A DNA stretch of 64,000 bases from Comamonas antarctica (GTDB lineage Bacteria > Pseudomonadota > Gammaproteobacteria > Burkholderiales > Burkholderiaceae_C): assembly GCF_013363755.1 (NCBI RefSeq), contig NZ_CP054840.1:3403501-3467500 (forward strand), read 5' to 3'. The translations under genes and the position numbers were made by a program. This document shows, one piece after another, positions 26,599-35,783 of this stretch. The first letter of the stretch is position 1. Every line of letters starts with the position of its first letter. The notes under the pieces are model-generated. The model did not search any database, had not been told where the DNA came from, and saw only the letters and a program-made list of their open reading frames with translations.

Positions 26599-27354
26599 TC
26601 AATGGCGGATCTTGTAGCCGGTGCGCAGCAAGTGGATGGCCAGCGCGCTCACGGCCAGCCAGGCGCCGCCGACGATGGCCAGGCTGATCCAGGGCGAGAC
26701 GTCGCTCTGTCCGAAGAAACCGTAGCGGAAGCCGTCGATCATGTAGAAGAACGGGTTCATATGGCTCACGGTCTGCCAGAACGGCGGCAGCGAGTGGATG
26801 GAGTAGAACACGCCCGACAGGAAGGTCATGGGCATGATCAGGAAGTTCTGGAACGCCGCCATCTGGTCGAACTTGTCGGCCCAGAGCCCGGCAATGACCC
26901 CCAGCGTGCCGAGCAGCGCCGCGCCCAGCACCACGAACACCAGGATCCACAGCGGCGCGGCGAATTCCGGCACGGCAAAGAACAGCGTGACGATGAAGAC
27001 CCCCAGGCCGACCAGCAGCCCGCGCAGCACCGACGAGCCGACATAGGCCGTGAACCAGGCCCAGTGCGACAGCGGCGTGAGCAGGATGAACACCATCGAG
27101 CCCATGATCTTGCTCTGCACGATGCTCGACGAGCTGTTGGCAAACGAATTCTGCAGCACGCTCATCATCACCAGGCCGGGAATCAGGAACGCGGTGTAGC
27201 TGATGCGGTCATAGACCAGCACCCGGCCGTCGAGCACATGGCCGAACACCAGCAGGTAGAGCACCGAGGTCAGCACCGGCGCCGCCACGGTCTGGAAGCT
27301 GACCTTCCAGAAACGCAGCACTTCCTTGTAGAACAGGGTCTGCCAGCCTCTCAT
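26599..27354 (-). CDS. ABC-2 type permease (YadH-like)
   Basis: A 251-aa ABC-2 family permease with about six membrane spans. It has the conserved segment PLSHWAWFTAYVGSSVLRG and the LSGVFYSIHSLPPFWQ/NPFFYMIDGFRYG region typical of the YadH/NodJ group. The start overlaps the ATPase stop as ATGA, so the two form one exporter. In Burkholderiales this pair commonly lies between mlaB and ibaG; its substrate is unknown. Confidence 0.92.
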   Translation of the reverse strand: MRGWQTLFYKEVLRFWKVSFQTVAAPVLTSVLYLLVFGHVLDGRVLVYDRISYTAFLIPGLVMMSVLQNSFANSSSSIVQSKIMGSMVFILLTPLSHWAWFTAYVGSSVLRGLLVGLGVFIVTLFFAVPEFAAPLWILVFVVLGAALLGTLGVIAGLWADKFDQMAAFQNFLIMPMTFLSGVFYSIHSLPPFWQTVSHMNPFFYMIDGFRYGFFGQSDVSPWISLAIVGGAWLAVSALAIHLLRTGYKIRH

Positions 27355-28277
27355 GCGACGCTCCCGGTAGCTGTCCGGGCTTCGCCCATGATGTTGAGGA
27401 ACACGTCTTCGAGGTCGGCGCGGCGGATTTCCATGTCTTCGACGGCCACGCCGGCTTCGCGCAGCGCGGACAGGTAGCCCTCGATGTCGCCCGCGTCATG
27501 CGCGGGGATCTGCACGATGCGCCCGGTGACGCGCGCCAGCGTGCGCAGGTGTTCGGGCAGCGGGTGGTTGGTCTTGAACTGCAGCACGTTGGCCGAAGCC
27601 GACTTGAGCAGATCGGACATGCTCGACAGGCGCACGATCTCGCCTTGCTTGAGCATGGCGACGCGGCTGCACAGCGCTTCGGCTTCTTCGAGGTAATGAG
27701 TGGTGAGCAGCACCGTGTGGCCCTGCTTGTTGAGCTTGGCAATGAAATGCCAGAGTGTCTGGCGCAATTCCACGTCGACGCCGGCCGTGGGTTCGTCCAG
27801 CACGATGATCGGCGGCTTGTGCACCAGCGCCTGCGCCACCAGCACGCGGCGCTTCATGCCGCCCGACAGCTGGCGCATGTTGGATTCGGCCTTGTCGCTC
27901 AGGCCCAGGCTGTGCAGCAACTCGTCGATCCAGGCATCGTTGTGCTTGACGCCGAAATAGCCCGACTGGAAACGCAGCGCCTCGCGCACGTTGAAGAACG
28001 GATCGAACACCAGTTCCTGCGGCACGATCCCCAGCTTGCGCCGCGCCTCGGCGTAATCGGCCTGCACGTCGCTGCCCTGCACCAGCACGCGGCCGCCATC
28101 GGCGCGCGCCAGGCCCGCGAGGATGCTGATCAGCGTGGTCTTGCCGGCACCGTTGGGGCCGAGCAGTCCGAAGAACTCGCCCTCCTCGATGTCCAGGTTG
28201 ACGTCATTGAGGGCCCGGAACACGCCCTTGGGCGTGCGGTAGGTCTTGGAGATGGATTGGAATGAGACAGCGGGCAT
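27351..28277 (-). CDS. ABC transporter ATP-binding protein (YadG-like)
   Basis: A 308-aa ATPase for the adjacent ABC-2 permease. Walker A GPNGAGKTT, signature LSGGMKRRV, Walker B IIVLDEPTAGVD and switch His TTHYLEEA are all intact. The C-terminal ~70 residues (ARVTGRIVQIPAH onward) form the extra domain common in drug/polysaccharide exporter ATPases. It follows mlaB by 76 nt in the same direction. Confidence 0.94.
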   Translation of the reverse strand: MPAVSFQSISKTYRTPKGVFRALNDVNLDIEEGEFFGLLGPNGAGKTTLISILAGLARADGGRVLVQGSDVQADYAEARRKLGIVPQELVFDPFFNVREALRFQSGYFGVKHNDAWIDELLHSLGLSDKAESNMRQLSGGMKRRVLVAQALVHKPPIIVLDEPTAGVDVELRQTLWHFIAKLNKQGHTVLLTTHYLEEAEALCSRVAMLKQGEIVRLSSMSDLLKSASANVLQFKTNHPLPEHLRTLARVTGRIVQIPAHDAGDIEGYLSALREAGVAVEDMEIRRADLEDVFLNIMGEARTATGSVA

Positions 28278-28353
28278 GGGAACTTGGCATTTTAAGCCCG
28301 GCCCCGCAATGTGCGCTGCCGGCGCCCGCTAAAGCCGGGCGCGGCCACCTGCC

Positions 28354-28653
28354 TCACGCAGGCTGCGTGCCGGCCCCGGACTCGAGCAGGGCGCGCACGC
28401 CATACAGCGTGGCAATCGATTGCAGCCCGGCGGGCAGCCCGGTCACGGCCAGCGACTTGCCCGCGGACAGCGCCGCACGCCGGCACGCCAGCAGCACGGC
28501 CAGCGCCGAGGAATCGAAGTCGCGCAGCGGCGAGGCATCGATCTCCACCCGGGCGTGGGTGGCAGCGGCGACCTGCGCCGCCAGTGCCTGCGCGCAGGCG
28601 CCGGCCTGGGCATGCGTCAGCTGCGCGGGCAGTTGCAGGCTTGCGTCGGCCAT
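28354..28653 (-). CDS. mlaB: STAS-domain protein MlaB
   Basis: A 99-aa STAS-domain subunit that binds and stabilises the MlaFE ATPase complex. The family motif around the conserved Ser/Thr is DASPLRDFDSSALAVLLACRR. The ATG at 28653 is 11 nt after the mlaC stop. It is the last gene of the mlaFEDACB series here. Sequence identity within this family is low, so context carries much of the assignment. Confidence 0.88.
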   Translation of the reverse strand: MADASLQLPAQLTHAQAGACAQALAAQVAAATHARVEIDASPLRDFDSSALAVLLACRRAALSAGKSLAVTGLPAGLQSIATLYGVRALLESGAGTQPA

Positions 28654-28664
28654 GGCGCTGCGCC

Positions 28665-29282
28665 TCAACCCTTGTTGCGCGAAGACAGGGCCTGGATCAG
28701 GCCGTCGATGCCGCGCGCATTGACTTCCTGCGCGAACTGGCTGCGGTAGGTCTCGACCAGCCACACGCCCAGCACGTTCAGGTTGTAGATGCGCCAGGCG
28801 CCATCCGCGCTCTGCTCGAGGCGGTAGTCGAGCTGGATCGGGTCGCCCTTGCCGCGCACTTCGGTGCGCACCAGCACGTCCTTGTCGCCCGCGGCCGCGC
28901 GCATCGGTTTCACGACCACGGTCTGGTCGTTGACCTGGGCCACCGCGCCCGCATAGGTGCGGATCAGCAAGGACTTGAACTCGGCCTGCAGGCGCTGCTT
29001 TTGCTCGGGCGTGGCCTGGCGCCACTGCGGGCCCACGGCGGCGGCCGTCATGCGCTGGAAGTTCACATGCGGCATGACCATCTTGTCGACCAGCGCGCCA
29101 ATGCGCGCCACATCGCCGGTCTTGAGCGAAGGGTCCTTGCGGATGGTCTCGAGCACGTCGGCCGAGACCCGCTTGACCAACGCGTCGGGCGTTTCCTCGG
29201 CAGCCGCGGCCGTCATCGGCAGGCCTGCCGAAAGGGCCAGCCAGGCGGCAGCGGTGGCTGCCCAGATACGTCGATTCATCAT
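28665..29282 (-). CDS. mlaC: Periplasmic phospholipid-binding protein MlaC
   Basis: MlaC is the soluble shuttle carrying phospholipids between the outer-membrane MlaA-porin complex and the inner-membrane MlaFEDB. The 205-aa precursor has the signal peptide RIWAATAAAWLALSAGLPMTAAAAE. Tol2/MlaC-domain motifs include MVMPHVNFQRMTAAAVG, FKSLLIRTYAGAV and YNLNVLGVWLVETYR. MMNRR allows a start one codon later. It follows mlaA after 128 bp. Confidence 0.95.
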   Translation of the reverse strand: MMNRRIWAATAAAWLALSAGLPMTAAAAEETPDALVKRVSADVLETIRKDPSLKTGDVARIGALVDKMVMPHVNFQRMTAAAVGPQWRQATPEQKQRLQAEFKSLLIRTYAGAVAQVNDQTVVVKPMRAAAGDKDVLVRTEVRGKGDPIQLDYRLEQSADGAWRIYNLNVLGVWLVETYRSQFAQEVNARGIDGLIQALSSRNKG

Positions 29283-29410
29283 CGTCTTTTTCCTTTTTGA
29301 AGCGCAGGCCGGATAGACCTGGTCGGCTTCGATTGTGCTTCAGCGCGCGCCGGGGATGATGACGCGCATGTCAAGGGTTGCAAGCGGATGCAAGCGGATG
29401 CAAGCCGTCC

Positions 29411-30232
29411 TTACTCTTCGGGCGGCAGCATGCCGGCATCGTCGTCTTCGGAAAAATCTTCCGAATAGCCGCTGTCGGCGCCCTGCGCACGCTGCTGGCG
29501 CAGCTGCAGGTAGACGTCGCGCGTGAGGCTGTACTTGTCGAGCGCCACGGCATCGAGCATGTCGCCGGCTTGCAGCAGCCGCGCGCGCTTGTCCACCAGG
29601 CCCAGCACGGCCAGGCTGTTGCGTGCGCTCACATCGTCCATGTAGCCCAGCGGGTTGCCCTTGACGTCCACGGGCAGCGCCGCGGCGTCGCGCACCGTCG
29701 AGGGGCCCAGCACCGGCAGCACCAGGTAGGGGCCGGAAGGCACGCCCCAGCGGCCCAGCGTCAGGCCGAAATCCTGCGTGCTGCGCGGCACGCCCATTTC
29801 CGAGGCGACGTCGAACAGCCCGCCAATGCCGAACACCGTGTTCACGGTGAAGCGCACGATGCTGTAGTACGCGCCCTCGCCCTTGGCCTGGGCCAGGTTG
29901 TTGAGGAACGACCAGGCATCGCTCAGGTTGGCGAAGAAATTGCCCACGCCTTCGCGCGCAACGGCCGGCGTGATGTCGCGGTAGAGCGTGGCCACGGGCT
30001 TGACCACGGCATCGTCCACCGCCGTGTTGAAGCTGTAGATGCTGCGGTTGAAAGACTCGAACGGGTCGGCGGGATTGGCCGCCGCAGGCGCAGCAGTGCC
30101 AGCCGTTTCGGTGGCCGCTTCGCCCATGGGCTGCGGCTGCGCCGTGGTGGCACAGCCGGCAAGTGCCAGCGTCAGCGCCAGGGCGATGGACGCCGGGGTG
30201 CGGGACGCGCCCGCCAGGGATGTGAAATTCAT
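29411..30232 (-). CDS. mlaA: Outer-membrane lipoprotein MlaA (VacJ)
   Basis: MlaA is the doughnut-shaped outer-membrane lipoprotein that removes mislocalised phospholipids from the outer leaflet. In this 273-aa precursor the lipobox LALAGC ends the signal peptide near residue 26. The VacJ motifs are NPADPFESFNRSIYSFN, ANLSDAWSFLNN, FGIGGLFDVASEMG and DFGLTLGRWGVPSGPYLVLP. The acidic C-terminus (EDFSEDDDAGMLPPEE) is typical. The start overlaps the mlaD stop as ATGA. Confidence 0.96.
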   Translation of the reverse strand: MNFTSLAGASRTPASIALALTLALAGCATTAQPQPMGEAATETAGTAAPAAANPADPFESFNRSIYSFNTAVDDAVVKPVATLYRDITPAVAREGVGNFFANLSDAWSFLNNLAQAKGEGAYYSIVRFTVNTVFGIGGLFDVASEMGVPRSTQDFGLTLGRWGVPSGPYLVLPVLGPSTVRDAAALPVDVKGNPLGYMDDVSARNSLAVLGLVDKRARLLQAGDMLDAVALDKYSLTRDVYLQLRQQRAQGADSGYSEDFSEDDDAGMLPPEE

Positions 30233-30717
30233 TGTTTTTCCGGTGCAGGCGCGCTGGTGCCACCCTCTTCCGCCTTGTTGTAGAGGAATTGCCCGATGAG
30301 GTTTTCCAGCACCACGGCCGATTGCGTGGCGACGATCCGGTCGCCAGGCGCCAGGTTGGCTTCATCCGCACCGGCCTCGATGCCGATGTACTGGTCGCCG
30401 AGCAGGCCGGTGGTCAGGATCTTCAGCGAGCTGTCCTTGGGAAAGCTGTAGCGCTTTTCCAGCGCCATGTGGACATTGGCCTGGAAGGTCGTGTCGTCAA
30501 AGGTGATGGCCTGCACGCGGCCCACGACCACGCCGGCGCTGCGCACCGCGGCCTTGGGCTTGAGCCCGCCGATGTTGTCGAACCGTGCCGTCACATCATA
30601 GGTCTGCTGGAAGCTCAGGCTCAGCAGGTTGGCCGACTGCAGGGCCAGGAACACCAGTGCGGCTGCGCCCAGCAGTACAAACAGGCCCACCCACACGTCA
30701 CTTTTCGATTGCTGCAT
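30229..30717 (-). CDS. mlaD: MCE-domain phospholipid transport protein MlaD
   Basis: A 162-aa inner-membrane-anchored MCE protein that forms the periplasmic hexameric ring of the Mla complex. One N-terminal TM helix (VWVGLFVLLGAAALVFLALQ) is followed by a single MCE domain (YDVTARFDNIGGLKPKAAVRSAGV). The pore-loop region is near LTTGLLGDQYIGIE. It lies between mlaE and mlaA. Confidence 0.96.
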   Translation of the reverse strand: MQQSKSDVWVGLFVLLGAAALVFLALQSANLLSLSFQQTYDVTARFDNIGGLKPKAAVRSAGVVVGRVQAITFDDTTFQANVHMALEKRYSFPKDSSLKILTTGLLGDQYIGIEAGADEANLAPGDRIVATQSAVVLENLIGQFLYNKAEEGGTSAPAPEKQ

Positions 30718-30749
30718 GACTTTTTCCTCTCACCCACCTGGTGGGAGCA

Positions 30750-31532
30750 TCAAATACTGAACATCGTGGCCGTGAGCAGGAAGTCCAGCCCCAGGATGGC
30801 CAGCGAGGCCATGACCACGGTGCGCGTTGTCGCGCGGGAAACGCCTTCGGGCGTCGGTTTCGCCAGGTAGCCCTGGAGCAGCGCGACAAAGGTCACGGCC
30901 ACACCGAACACCACGCTCTTGATCACGCCGTTGCCCAGGTCGGCCCACCAGTCGACGCCCTGCTGCATCTGGCCCCAGAACGCGCCGCCGTCCACGCCGA
31001 TCATCAGCACGCCCACGATCCAGCCGCCGATCACGCCGACGGCACTGAACACCGCGGCCAGCAGCGGCATGACGATCACGCCGGCCCAAAAGCGCGGCGC
31101 GAGGATCCGGCGCACCGGGTCGACAGCCATCATTTCCATCGCGCTGAGCTGCTCGCCGGCCTTCATCAAGCCGATCTCCGCCGTGAGCGCCGTGCCCGCG
31201 CGGCCCGCAAACAGCAGCGCCGTGACCACCGGACCGAGTTCGCGCACCAGCGACAGCGCCACCAGCAGGCCCAGCGCCTCGGAGGCACCGTAGCGCTGCA
31301 GCGTGTAATAGCCTTGCAGCCCCAGCACGAAGCCGACGAACAGGCCCGACACGCCAATGATGGCCAGCGAATAATTGCCCAGGAAATGGATCTGGTCGCC
31401 CATCAGGCGCGGCCGGCGCAGCGCAGCGCCCAGCAGCAGGAACAGCTGCAGCAGCAGGCGCGCGGCCCGGCCGATGGCGGCGCAATGTTCGCGCGCGGCG
31501 CGGCCGATGCGGGCAGGATGCAGACGGTTCAC
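30750..31532 (-). CDS. mlaE: Phospholipid transport permease MlaE
   Basis: A 260-aa MlaE-family permease (five predicted spans) that dimerises with MlaF/MlaB to drive lipid movement. The typical segments are [35 protein letters not shown] (coupling region) and [18 protein letters not shown]. The start overlaps the mlaF stop as ATGA. It is preceded by mlaF and followed by mlaD after 32 nt. Confidence 0.96.
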   Translation of the reverse strand: MNRLHPARIGRAAREHCAAIGRAARLLLQLFLLLGAALRRPRLMGDQIHFLGNYSLAIIGVSGLFVGFVLGLQGYYTLQRYGASEALGLLVALSLVRELGPVVTALLFAGRAGTALTAEIGLMKAGEQLSAMEMMAVDPVRRILAPRFWAGVIVMPLLAAVFSAVGVIGGWIVGVLMIGVDGGAFWGQMQQGVDWWADLGNGVIKSVVFGVAVTFVALLQGYLAKPTPEGVSRATTRTVVMASLAILGLDFLLTATMFSI

Positions 31533-32341
31533 AGGCGCGCTCCCGGGCCGAAATCCTGGGCCGCGTCGGGCCCGGGGTAATGGAAAGGCACCGGCCCCGT
31601 GGCCCGCGCATGCACGAATTGCTCGACCAGCGGATCGGTGCTGGCCAGCACCTCGGCTGGCGTGCCCTGCGCGGCCACGCAGGCCGGGCCCAGGATGATC
31701 ACATGGTCGGCCACCTGGAAGGTTTCCACCACATCGTGCGATACCAGCACCGTGGTCAGCCCCATGGCGTCATTGAGCTGGCGGATCAGTTGCGCGGCCG
31801 TGCCCAGGGCAATCGGATCGAGCCCCGCAAACGGCTCGTCATACATGATCAGTTCGGGATCGAGCGCGATCGCGCGCGCCAGGGCCACGCGCCGCGCCAT
31901 GCCGCCCGAGATCTCGCTGGGCTTGAGGGCGCGCGCGCCGCGCAGGCCCACCGCGTTGAGCTTCATCAGCACGATGTCGCGCACCAGGTCCTCGGGCAGG
32001 TCGGTGTGCTCGCGCAGGGGAAAGGCAACGTTGTCGAACACGCTCATGTCGGTGAACAACGCACCGAACTGGAACAGCATGCCCATGCGCCGGCGCGCCT
32101 GGTAGAGCTGGTTCTGGGTCATGCGGCCCACGTCCTGGCCATCGAACAGCACCTGTCCCTGCTGGGCGCGCTGCTGCCCGCCGATCAGGCGCAGCACCGT
32201 GGTCTTGCCGCCACCGGAGGCGCCCATCAGCGCCGTGACCTTGCCGCGCGGAATCTGCAAGCTGAGGTCGCGCAGGATCACCCGCTCGCCATAACCAAAA
32301 GTTACGTTGCGCAGTTCAACCAGGGGCGCGGGGACTGTCAT
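31529..32341 (-). CDS. mlaF: Phospholipid transport ATP-binding protein MlaF
   Basis: A 270-aa ATPase of the Mla complex. Walker A is GASGGGKTT, the signature is [13 protein letters not shown], Walker B is [12 protein letters not shown], and the switch His is in [10 protein letters not shown]. It is the first gene of mlaFEDACB. The promoter region carries an 18-bp palindrome at 32402-32419 that may be a repressor site. Confidence 0.96.
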   Translation of the reverse strand: MTVPAPLVELRNVTFGYGERVILRDLSLQIPRGKVTALMGASGGGKTTVLRLIGGQQRAQQGQVLFDGQDVGRMTQNQLYQARRRMGMLFQFGALFTDMSVFDNVAFPLREHTDLPEDLVRDIVLMKLNAVGLRGARALKPSEISGGMARRVALARAIALDPELIMYDEPFAGLDPIALGTAAQLIRQLNDAMGLTTVLVSHDVVETFQVADHVIILGPACVAAQGTPAEVLASTDPLVEQFVHARATGPVPFHYPGPDAAQDFGPGARL

Positions 32342-32388
32342 CGACCTTCGGCTCCTACAGGGAAAGGGGAAAATGCTTCACGGGTTGG

Positions 32389-32419
32389 ATTTTAAACGAT
32401 TACATACATTCGTGTATGT
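32389..32419 (-). promoter_or_regulatory. Putative mlaF promoter with an 18-bp palindrome
   Basis: On the minus strand TAAAAT (32394-32389) is a good -10 box 48 nt before the mlaF start. The inverted repeat ACATACA-TTCG-TGTATGT (32402-32419) covers the spacer and the predicted -35 position (32412-32417), which itself matches the -35 consensus poorly. The half-site TACATACATT resembles AcrR/TtgR-type TetR-family operators as I recall them. Operator function is inference. Confidence 0.5.
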
Positions 32420-32442
32420 TTGCTGACACAAACCCCGGCAGC

Positions 32443-32477
32443 GTACCGGCATGGACAGGCTCCACCCAAGCCGGTAC
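32443..32477. repeat. Inverted repeat downstream of the amino-acid ABC ATPase gene
   Basis: GTACCGGC (32443-32450) pairs with GCCGGTAC (32470-32477) across a 19-nt loop. It lies between the convergent edge of the importer gene and the mlaF promoter. No T-run follows, so it is at best a weak or Rho-assisted terminator. Confidence 0.45.
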
Positions 32478-32482
32478 CGAGG

Positions 32483-33280
32483 TCAAAGCATATTGTGCAG
32501 AAACGCCTGCGTGCGTGCGTGTTTTGGTTGCGCAAAGAATTCCGCAGCCGGACCCGACTCGATCAATTCGCCCCGGTCCATGAACGCCACGCGGTTGGCG
32601 ACCTCGCGTGCAAAGCCCATTTCATGCGTCACGACCAGCATGGTCATCTTTTCCTGCGCAAGTTCGCGCATGGTGCGCAGCACCTCGCCCGTGAGCTCGG
32701 GATCGAGCGCCGAGGTGGGCTCGTCGAACAGCAGGATGTCGGGCTCCATCGCCAGCGCGCGCGCAATCGCCACGCGCTGCTTCTGACCGCCCGACAGGCG
32801 TGCCGGGTAGCTGTTGCGCTTTTCCAACAGGCCGACCTTGGCCAGCAGCGCCTCGGCGCGCGGCACGATCTGGGCGCGCGCCAGGCCCTTGACGACCATC
32901 GGCGCCTCGATCACGTTCTCCAGCACCGTGAGGTGAGGAAACAGGTTGAACGACTGGAACACCATGCCCATCTTGCGGCCGATGCGGCGGATCTGCGCTT
33001 CGGGCACATAGCTGCACACACCCGCGGCATTGGTCTCGGCCAGCACCTCGCCCTCGATCAGCAGCTGGCCGCTGTCGATGGTCTCGAGGTGGTTGAGGCA
33101 GCGCAGAAGGGTGCTCTTGCCCGAGCCCGAGGGGCCGATCACGGCCACGACCTCGCCGCGCATCAGGTCCAGCGAGACCTTGCGCAGCACCGGCTGGCCG
33201 TTGAAGGCCTTGCAGATGTCCTGCGCGCTGATCATCACCTCGCGGCTTTCCGGCAACGCTTCAGGCATCGTATTTGGCAT
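32483..33280 (-). CDS. Polar amino-acid ABC transporter ATPase (GlnQ-like)
   Basis: A 265-aa ATPase of the polar amino-acid uptake (PAAT) family. Walker A is GPSGSGKST, the Q-loop is [18 protein letters not shown], the signature is [15 protein letters not shown], Walker B is [15 protein letters not shown], and the switch is [12 protein letters not shown]. It overlaps the permease gene by 20 nt. The first ~15 residues before [11 protein letters not shown] are an extension; the ATG there is an alternative start. Confidence 0.93.
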   Translation of the reverse strand: MPNTMPEALPESREVMISAQDICKAFNGQPVLRKVSLDLMRGEVVAVIGPSGSGKSTLLRCLNHLETIDSGQLLIEGEVLAETNAAGVCSYVPEAQIRRIGRKMGMVFQSFNLFPHLTVLENVIEAPMVVKGLARAQIVPRAEALLAKVGLLEKRNSYPARLSGGQKQRVAIARALAMEPDILLFDEPTSALDPELTGEVLRTMRELAQEKMTMLVVTHEMGFAREVANRVAFMDRGELIESGPAAEFFAQPKHARTQAFLHNML

Positions 33281-33914
33281 AGCGTTTCTCCAGGTACTGG
33301 AAGCCCCAGGTCAGCACCAGGGTCATGACGAGATAAAAGCACGCAGCCACGATGAACGGCGTGGTCGTGAAGTCGCGCTGCACGATGCCGCGCGCCGCGC
33401 GCAGCAGGTCGTTGAGCGCCAGCACGTAGATCAGCGAAGTGTCCTTGACCAGGGTGATGGTCTCGTTGCTCAGCGGCGGCAGGATGCGCGGCCAGATCTG
33501 CGGCAGCACGATGCGGCGCATGGTCTGGCCGTAGCTCAGGCCCAGCACCTTGGCGCCCTCGTACTGGCCGCGGTCGATCGACTGGATGCCGGCGCGGAAG
33601 ATCTCGGCGAAATAGGCGGCGTAATTGAGCGCGAAGGCCACGACGGCCGCAGGAAAATCGTCGAAGCGCACGCCGACCACCGGCACGAAGGGCAGCGCGA
33701 AGTAGATGAACAGCATCTGCAGCATCAGCGGCGTGCCGCGCATCAGCCAGATGTAGCCGCCGACCAGGCGCGCGAGCGCACGGAAGCGCGACACGCGCAC
33801 CAGCGCCAGCGCCAGCCCGAGCGGCACTGCCAGCGCCAGCGTGATCACGAACAGCTTGAGGGTGACCAGCGCTCCCTGGGACAGGGGCCCCAGCAGTGAG
33901 AGAACGTATTCCAT
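33261..33914 (-). CDS. Polar amino-acid ABC transporter permease (HisM/GlnP-like)
   Basis: A 217-aa inner-membrane permease of the His/Glu/Gln/Arg/opine family with about five spans. It has the family N-terminus ([20 protein letters not shown]), the [16 protein letters not shown] segment and the EAA loop ([22 protein letters not shown]). The ATG at 33914 (MEYVLSLLG) is preferred over the frame opening at 33947. Encoded between the binding protein and the ATPase, it likely acts as a homodimer. Confidence 0.93.
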   Translation of the reverse strand: MEYVLSLLGPLSQGALVTLKLFVITLALAVPLGLALALVRVSRFRALARLVGGYIWLMRGTPLMLQMLFIYFALPFVPVVGVRFDDFPAAVVAFALNYAAYFAEIFRAGIQSIDRGQYEGAKVLGLSYGQTMRRIVLPQIWPRILPPLSNETITLVKDTSLIYVLALNDLLRAARGIVQRDFTTTPFIVAACFYLVMTLVLTWGFQYLEKRYAKYDA

Positions 33915-33995
33915 GCGATTGCCTTGTGGTCCAGAAACGCAAAACACCGGCAGGCCTGTGACGGCGCAGCCGGTGCGAAGCTTTGGACGGTCCGC

Positions 33996-34799
33996 TTACT
34001 TGATGATGTCCTTGCCAAACCACTTGGTGGCAATTTCGGCGGCCTTGCCGTCCTTCTTCATGTCGGCCATGGCCGATTCGAGCCGTGCCAGCAGGTCCGC
34101 ATCTTCCTTGCGCAGGCCCACGCCGTATTCCTCGACGCCGAAGTTCTCGTCGAGCACGCGGTACTCCTCGGCCTTCTTGGCGACGTGGAAGCGGCCCACG
34201 ACCTCATCGACCACCACGGCATCGAGGCGGCCTGCGGACAGGTCCATCAGCGCGGTGATGTTGTCGCCGAAGGTCTTGAGCTGCTTGAAGCTCGCGGCCA
34301 CGGCCTCGTCCTTCTTGATCGCGTCGACGGCCGAGCTGCCGTCCTGCGCGCCCACGACCTTGCCGGCCAGATCGGCCTTGGTCTTGATCGCGCCATTGGC
34401 CAGCACCACGATGATCTGGTGGTTCTCCATGTAGGGCGCGGAGAACGCGATCTTTTCCTTGCGCTGCTCGGTGATGGTCAGGCCGTTCCACAGCATGTCG
34501 ACGCGCTTGCCCGCGAGCTCGGCTTCCTTGGCGCTCCAGTCGATGGGCTTGAACTCCATGTCGACGGCCATGCGCTTGCCGGCTTCGCGCGCCAGGTCGA
34601 TGTCGAAGCCGACCAGTTCGTTCTTCTCGTCGCGAAATCCCATGGGCGGGAAATTGTCGTCCAGGCCCACGACCACCTTGGTCACGGCGGCGGCGGGCGC
34701 CGGTGCATCGGTGGCAACGGGCTTGGCCGGCTCGTTCTTGCCACAGGCAGCCAAAATGGCGCTCAGGGCCAGCATTGCGACGAGGTTACGTTTTTTCAT
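33996..34799 (-). CDS. Amino-acid ABC transporter substrate-binding lipoprotein
   Basis: A 267-aa bacterial extracellular solute-binding protein, family 3. The signal peptide ends in a lipobox (SAILAACGK), so it is membrane-tethered. Ligand-binding landmarks are GLDDNFPPMGFRDE, LVGFDIDLAREAGKRM, LWNGLTITEQRKEKIAFSAPY (phosphate/amino-group contacts) and VGAQDGSSAVDAI. It is the first gene of a three-gene importer; a basic or polar amino acid is likely, but the exact ligand cannot be read. Confidence 0.92.
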   Translation of the reverse strand: MKKRNLVAMLALSAILAACGKNEPAKPVATDAPAPAAAVTKVVVGLDDNFPPMGFRDEKNELVGFDIDLAREAGKRMAVDMEFKPIDWSAKEAELAGKRVDMLWNGLTITEQRKEKIAFSAPYMENHQIIVVLANGAIKTKADLAGKVVGAQDGSSAVDAIKKDEAVAASFKQLKTFGDNITALMDLSAGRLDAVVVDEVVGRFHVAKKAEEYRVLDENFGVEEYGVGLRKEDADLLARLESAMADMKKDGKAAEIATKWFGKDIIK

Positions 34800-34951
34800 G
34801 GCGGTACAGATGAGGAAACAAGGGCAGGCCGACCAAGGATGCGCTCAGCGCGCCGGCCTGCAGTGAAGACGGCTATTGTCGCCCAGACCGCCCGGAAACG
34901 CATGCCGGTCTTGCAAATCGGCCTCTGGTTTACCCTGACTTTCGTGACGCC

Positions 34952-35386
34952 ATGACCACATCTGCCTCTTCCAGCATTTCGCCCGCCCTGCTCCAGGCCT
35001 ACCGCGAGACCGACTACATCGTGCATGCCGGGCCCGACTTCGTGCTGCATGTCGACGCACCCAGCGCTGCGCTGGCCGCGTATTTCCAGCAGCGCGGAAT
35101 CGAATCCGGCTGTCTGATCACCGCCTGGAACCCCTATAGCCAGCCTTTGTCCGATGCCGACAACCAGGCGCGCCAGGCCGGGCTGGAGCAGGCGCTGCAA
35201 CAAGCCGGCTGGAAATGGGTACGCGCAGTGGGCAAGCACCCTGAAAACGCCTGGCCATCCGAAGTCGGCTGCTTCGTCGAAAACATGAACGAAAAAACCG
35301 CAGGTGAATGGGGCCGTCTCTACGAGCAGAACGCCGTGGTCTGGTGCGAAGAACATGCCATCCCGCGCCTGCAGCTTCTGCGCTAG
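34952..35386 (+). CDS. DUF3293 domain-containing protein
   Basis: A 144-aa soluble protein of the DUF3293 family, with the hallmark ITAWNPYSQPLSDADNQARQ near residue 57 and WPSEVGCFVENM further on. No function is established for the family. It is divergent from the amino-acid importer genes; 152 bp separate the two starts. Codon use looks like that of its neighbours. Confidence 0.85.
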   Translation: MTTSASSSISPALLQAYRETDYIVHAGPDFVLHVDAPSAALAAYFQQRGIESGCLITAWNPYSQPLSDADNQARQAGLEQALQQAGWKWVRAVGKHPENAWPSEVGCFVENMNEKTAGEWGRLYEQNAVVWCEEHAIPRLQLLR

Positions 35387-35652
35387 GAAAAGTTCATCGT
35401 CGCTCGCGCCACAAAGAAGCTATCCCGGCCCCGCCCTTCTGGCTGCGCCTGCCGCGCGCAGGGCCCGGGCTGGCAGGTGTGCCGTAGGACACACCTGCTT
35501 CGTAAACTGACTCACCGCAGTTGTTCGAGCGGAGCGGCGGGGGCGCCTAGCCGCAGCCGCGTAGCGAGTTCTGCGGTGCAGCCCGGGACCGAGCACGGCA
35601 GGTTGCCCGGAGCGAAGCGCAGGGTCGCAGACAGCAGGGCCGCTTTCTTTTG

Positions 35653-35684
35653 GTTCGTTTTCTTGTGCGTACAAGAAAATGAAC
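35653..35684. repeat. 14-bp stem-loop element
   Basis: GTTCGTTTTCTTGT pairs with ACAAGAAAATGAAC across a GCGT loop, with a single mismatch in the stem. Immediately upstream is CTTTCTTTTG. It resembles intergenic hairpin elements I have seen beside genes in Comamonadaceae and Xanthomonadaceae; copy number in this genome is unknown. Confidence 0.65.
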
Positions 35685-35737
35685 TCGGCTGCCGGGCCGA
35701 GACCCGGCCTCCGCCCTCAGCAAAAGCACACGGTGAC

Positions 35738-35764
35738 AAAAAAAGGGCGTCCCGAAGAGACGCC
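35738..35764 (-). terminator. Terminator of the gltBD operon
   Basis: GGCGTC (35746-35751) pairs with GACGCC (35759-35764). On the minus strand the stem is followed by CTTTTTTTG (T-run 35744-35738). It lies about 20 nt after the gltD stop. Confidence 0.85.
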
Positions 35765-35783
35765 TTAAACTGTTCAAAACAGC

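Larger units (their letters stand above)
35387..35783. other. 397-bp intergenic region with hairpins, no gene
   Basis: The gap between DUF3293 and gltD holds no convincing gene. It contains a 9-bp hairpin (35473-35481/35490-35498, GCAGGTGTG with loop CCGTAGGA), a GC-rich stretch with many GCGGAGCG-like repeats (about 35525-35640), a long AT-rich stem-loop (35653-35684) and the gltD terminator. Small open frames here lack ribosome sites and similarity. Confidence 0.6.

Noticed and set aside
34796-35356. 186-codon minus-strand frame opposite the DUF3293 gene
   Set aside because: The plus-strand DUF3293 product is recognisable; the antisense product is not.
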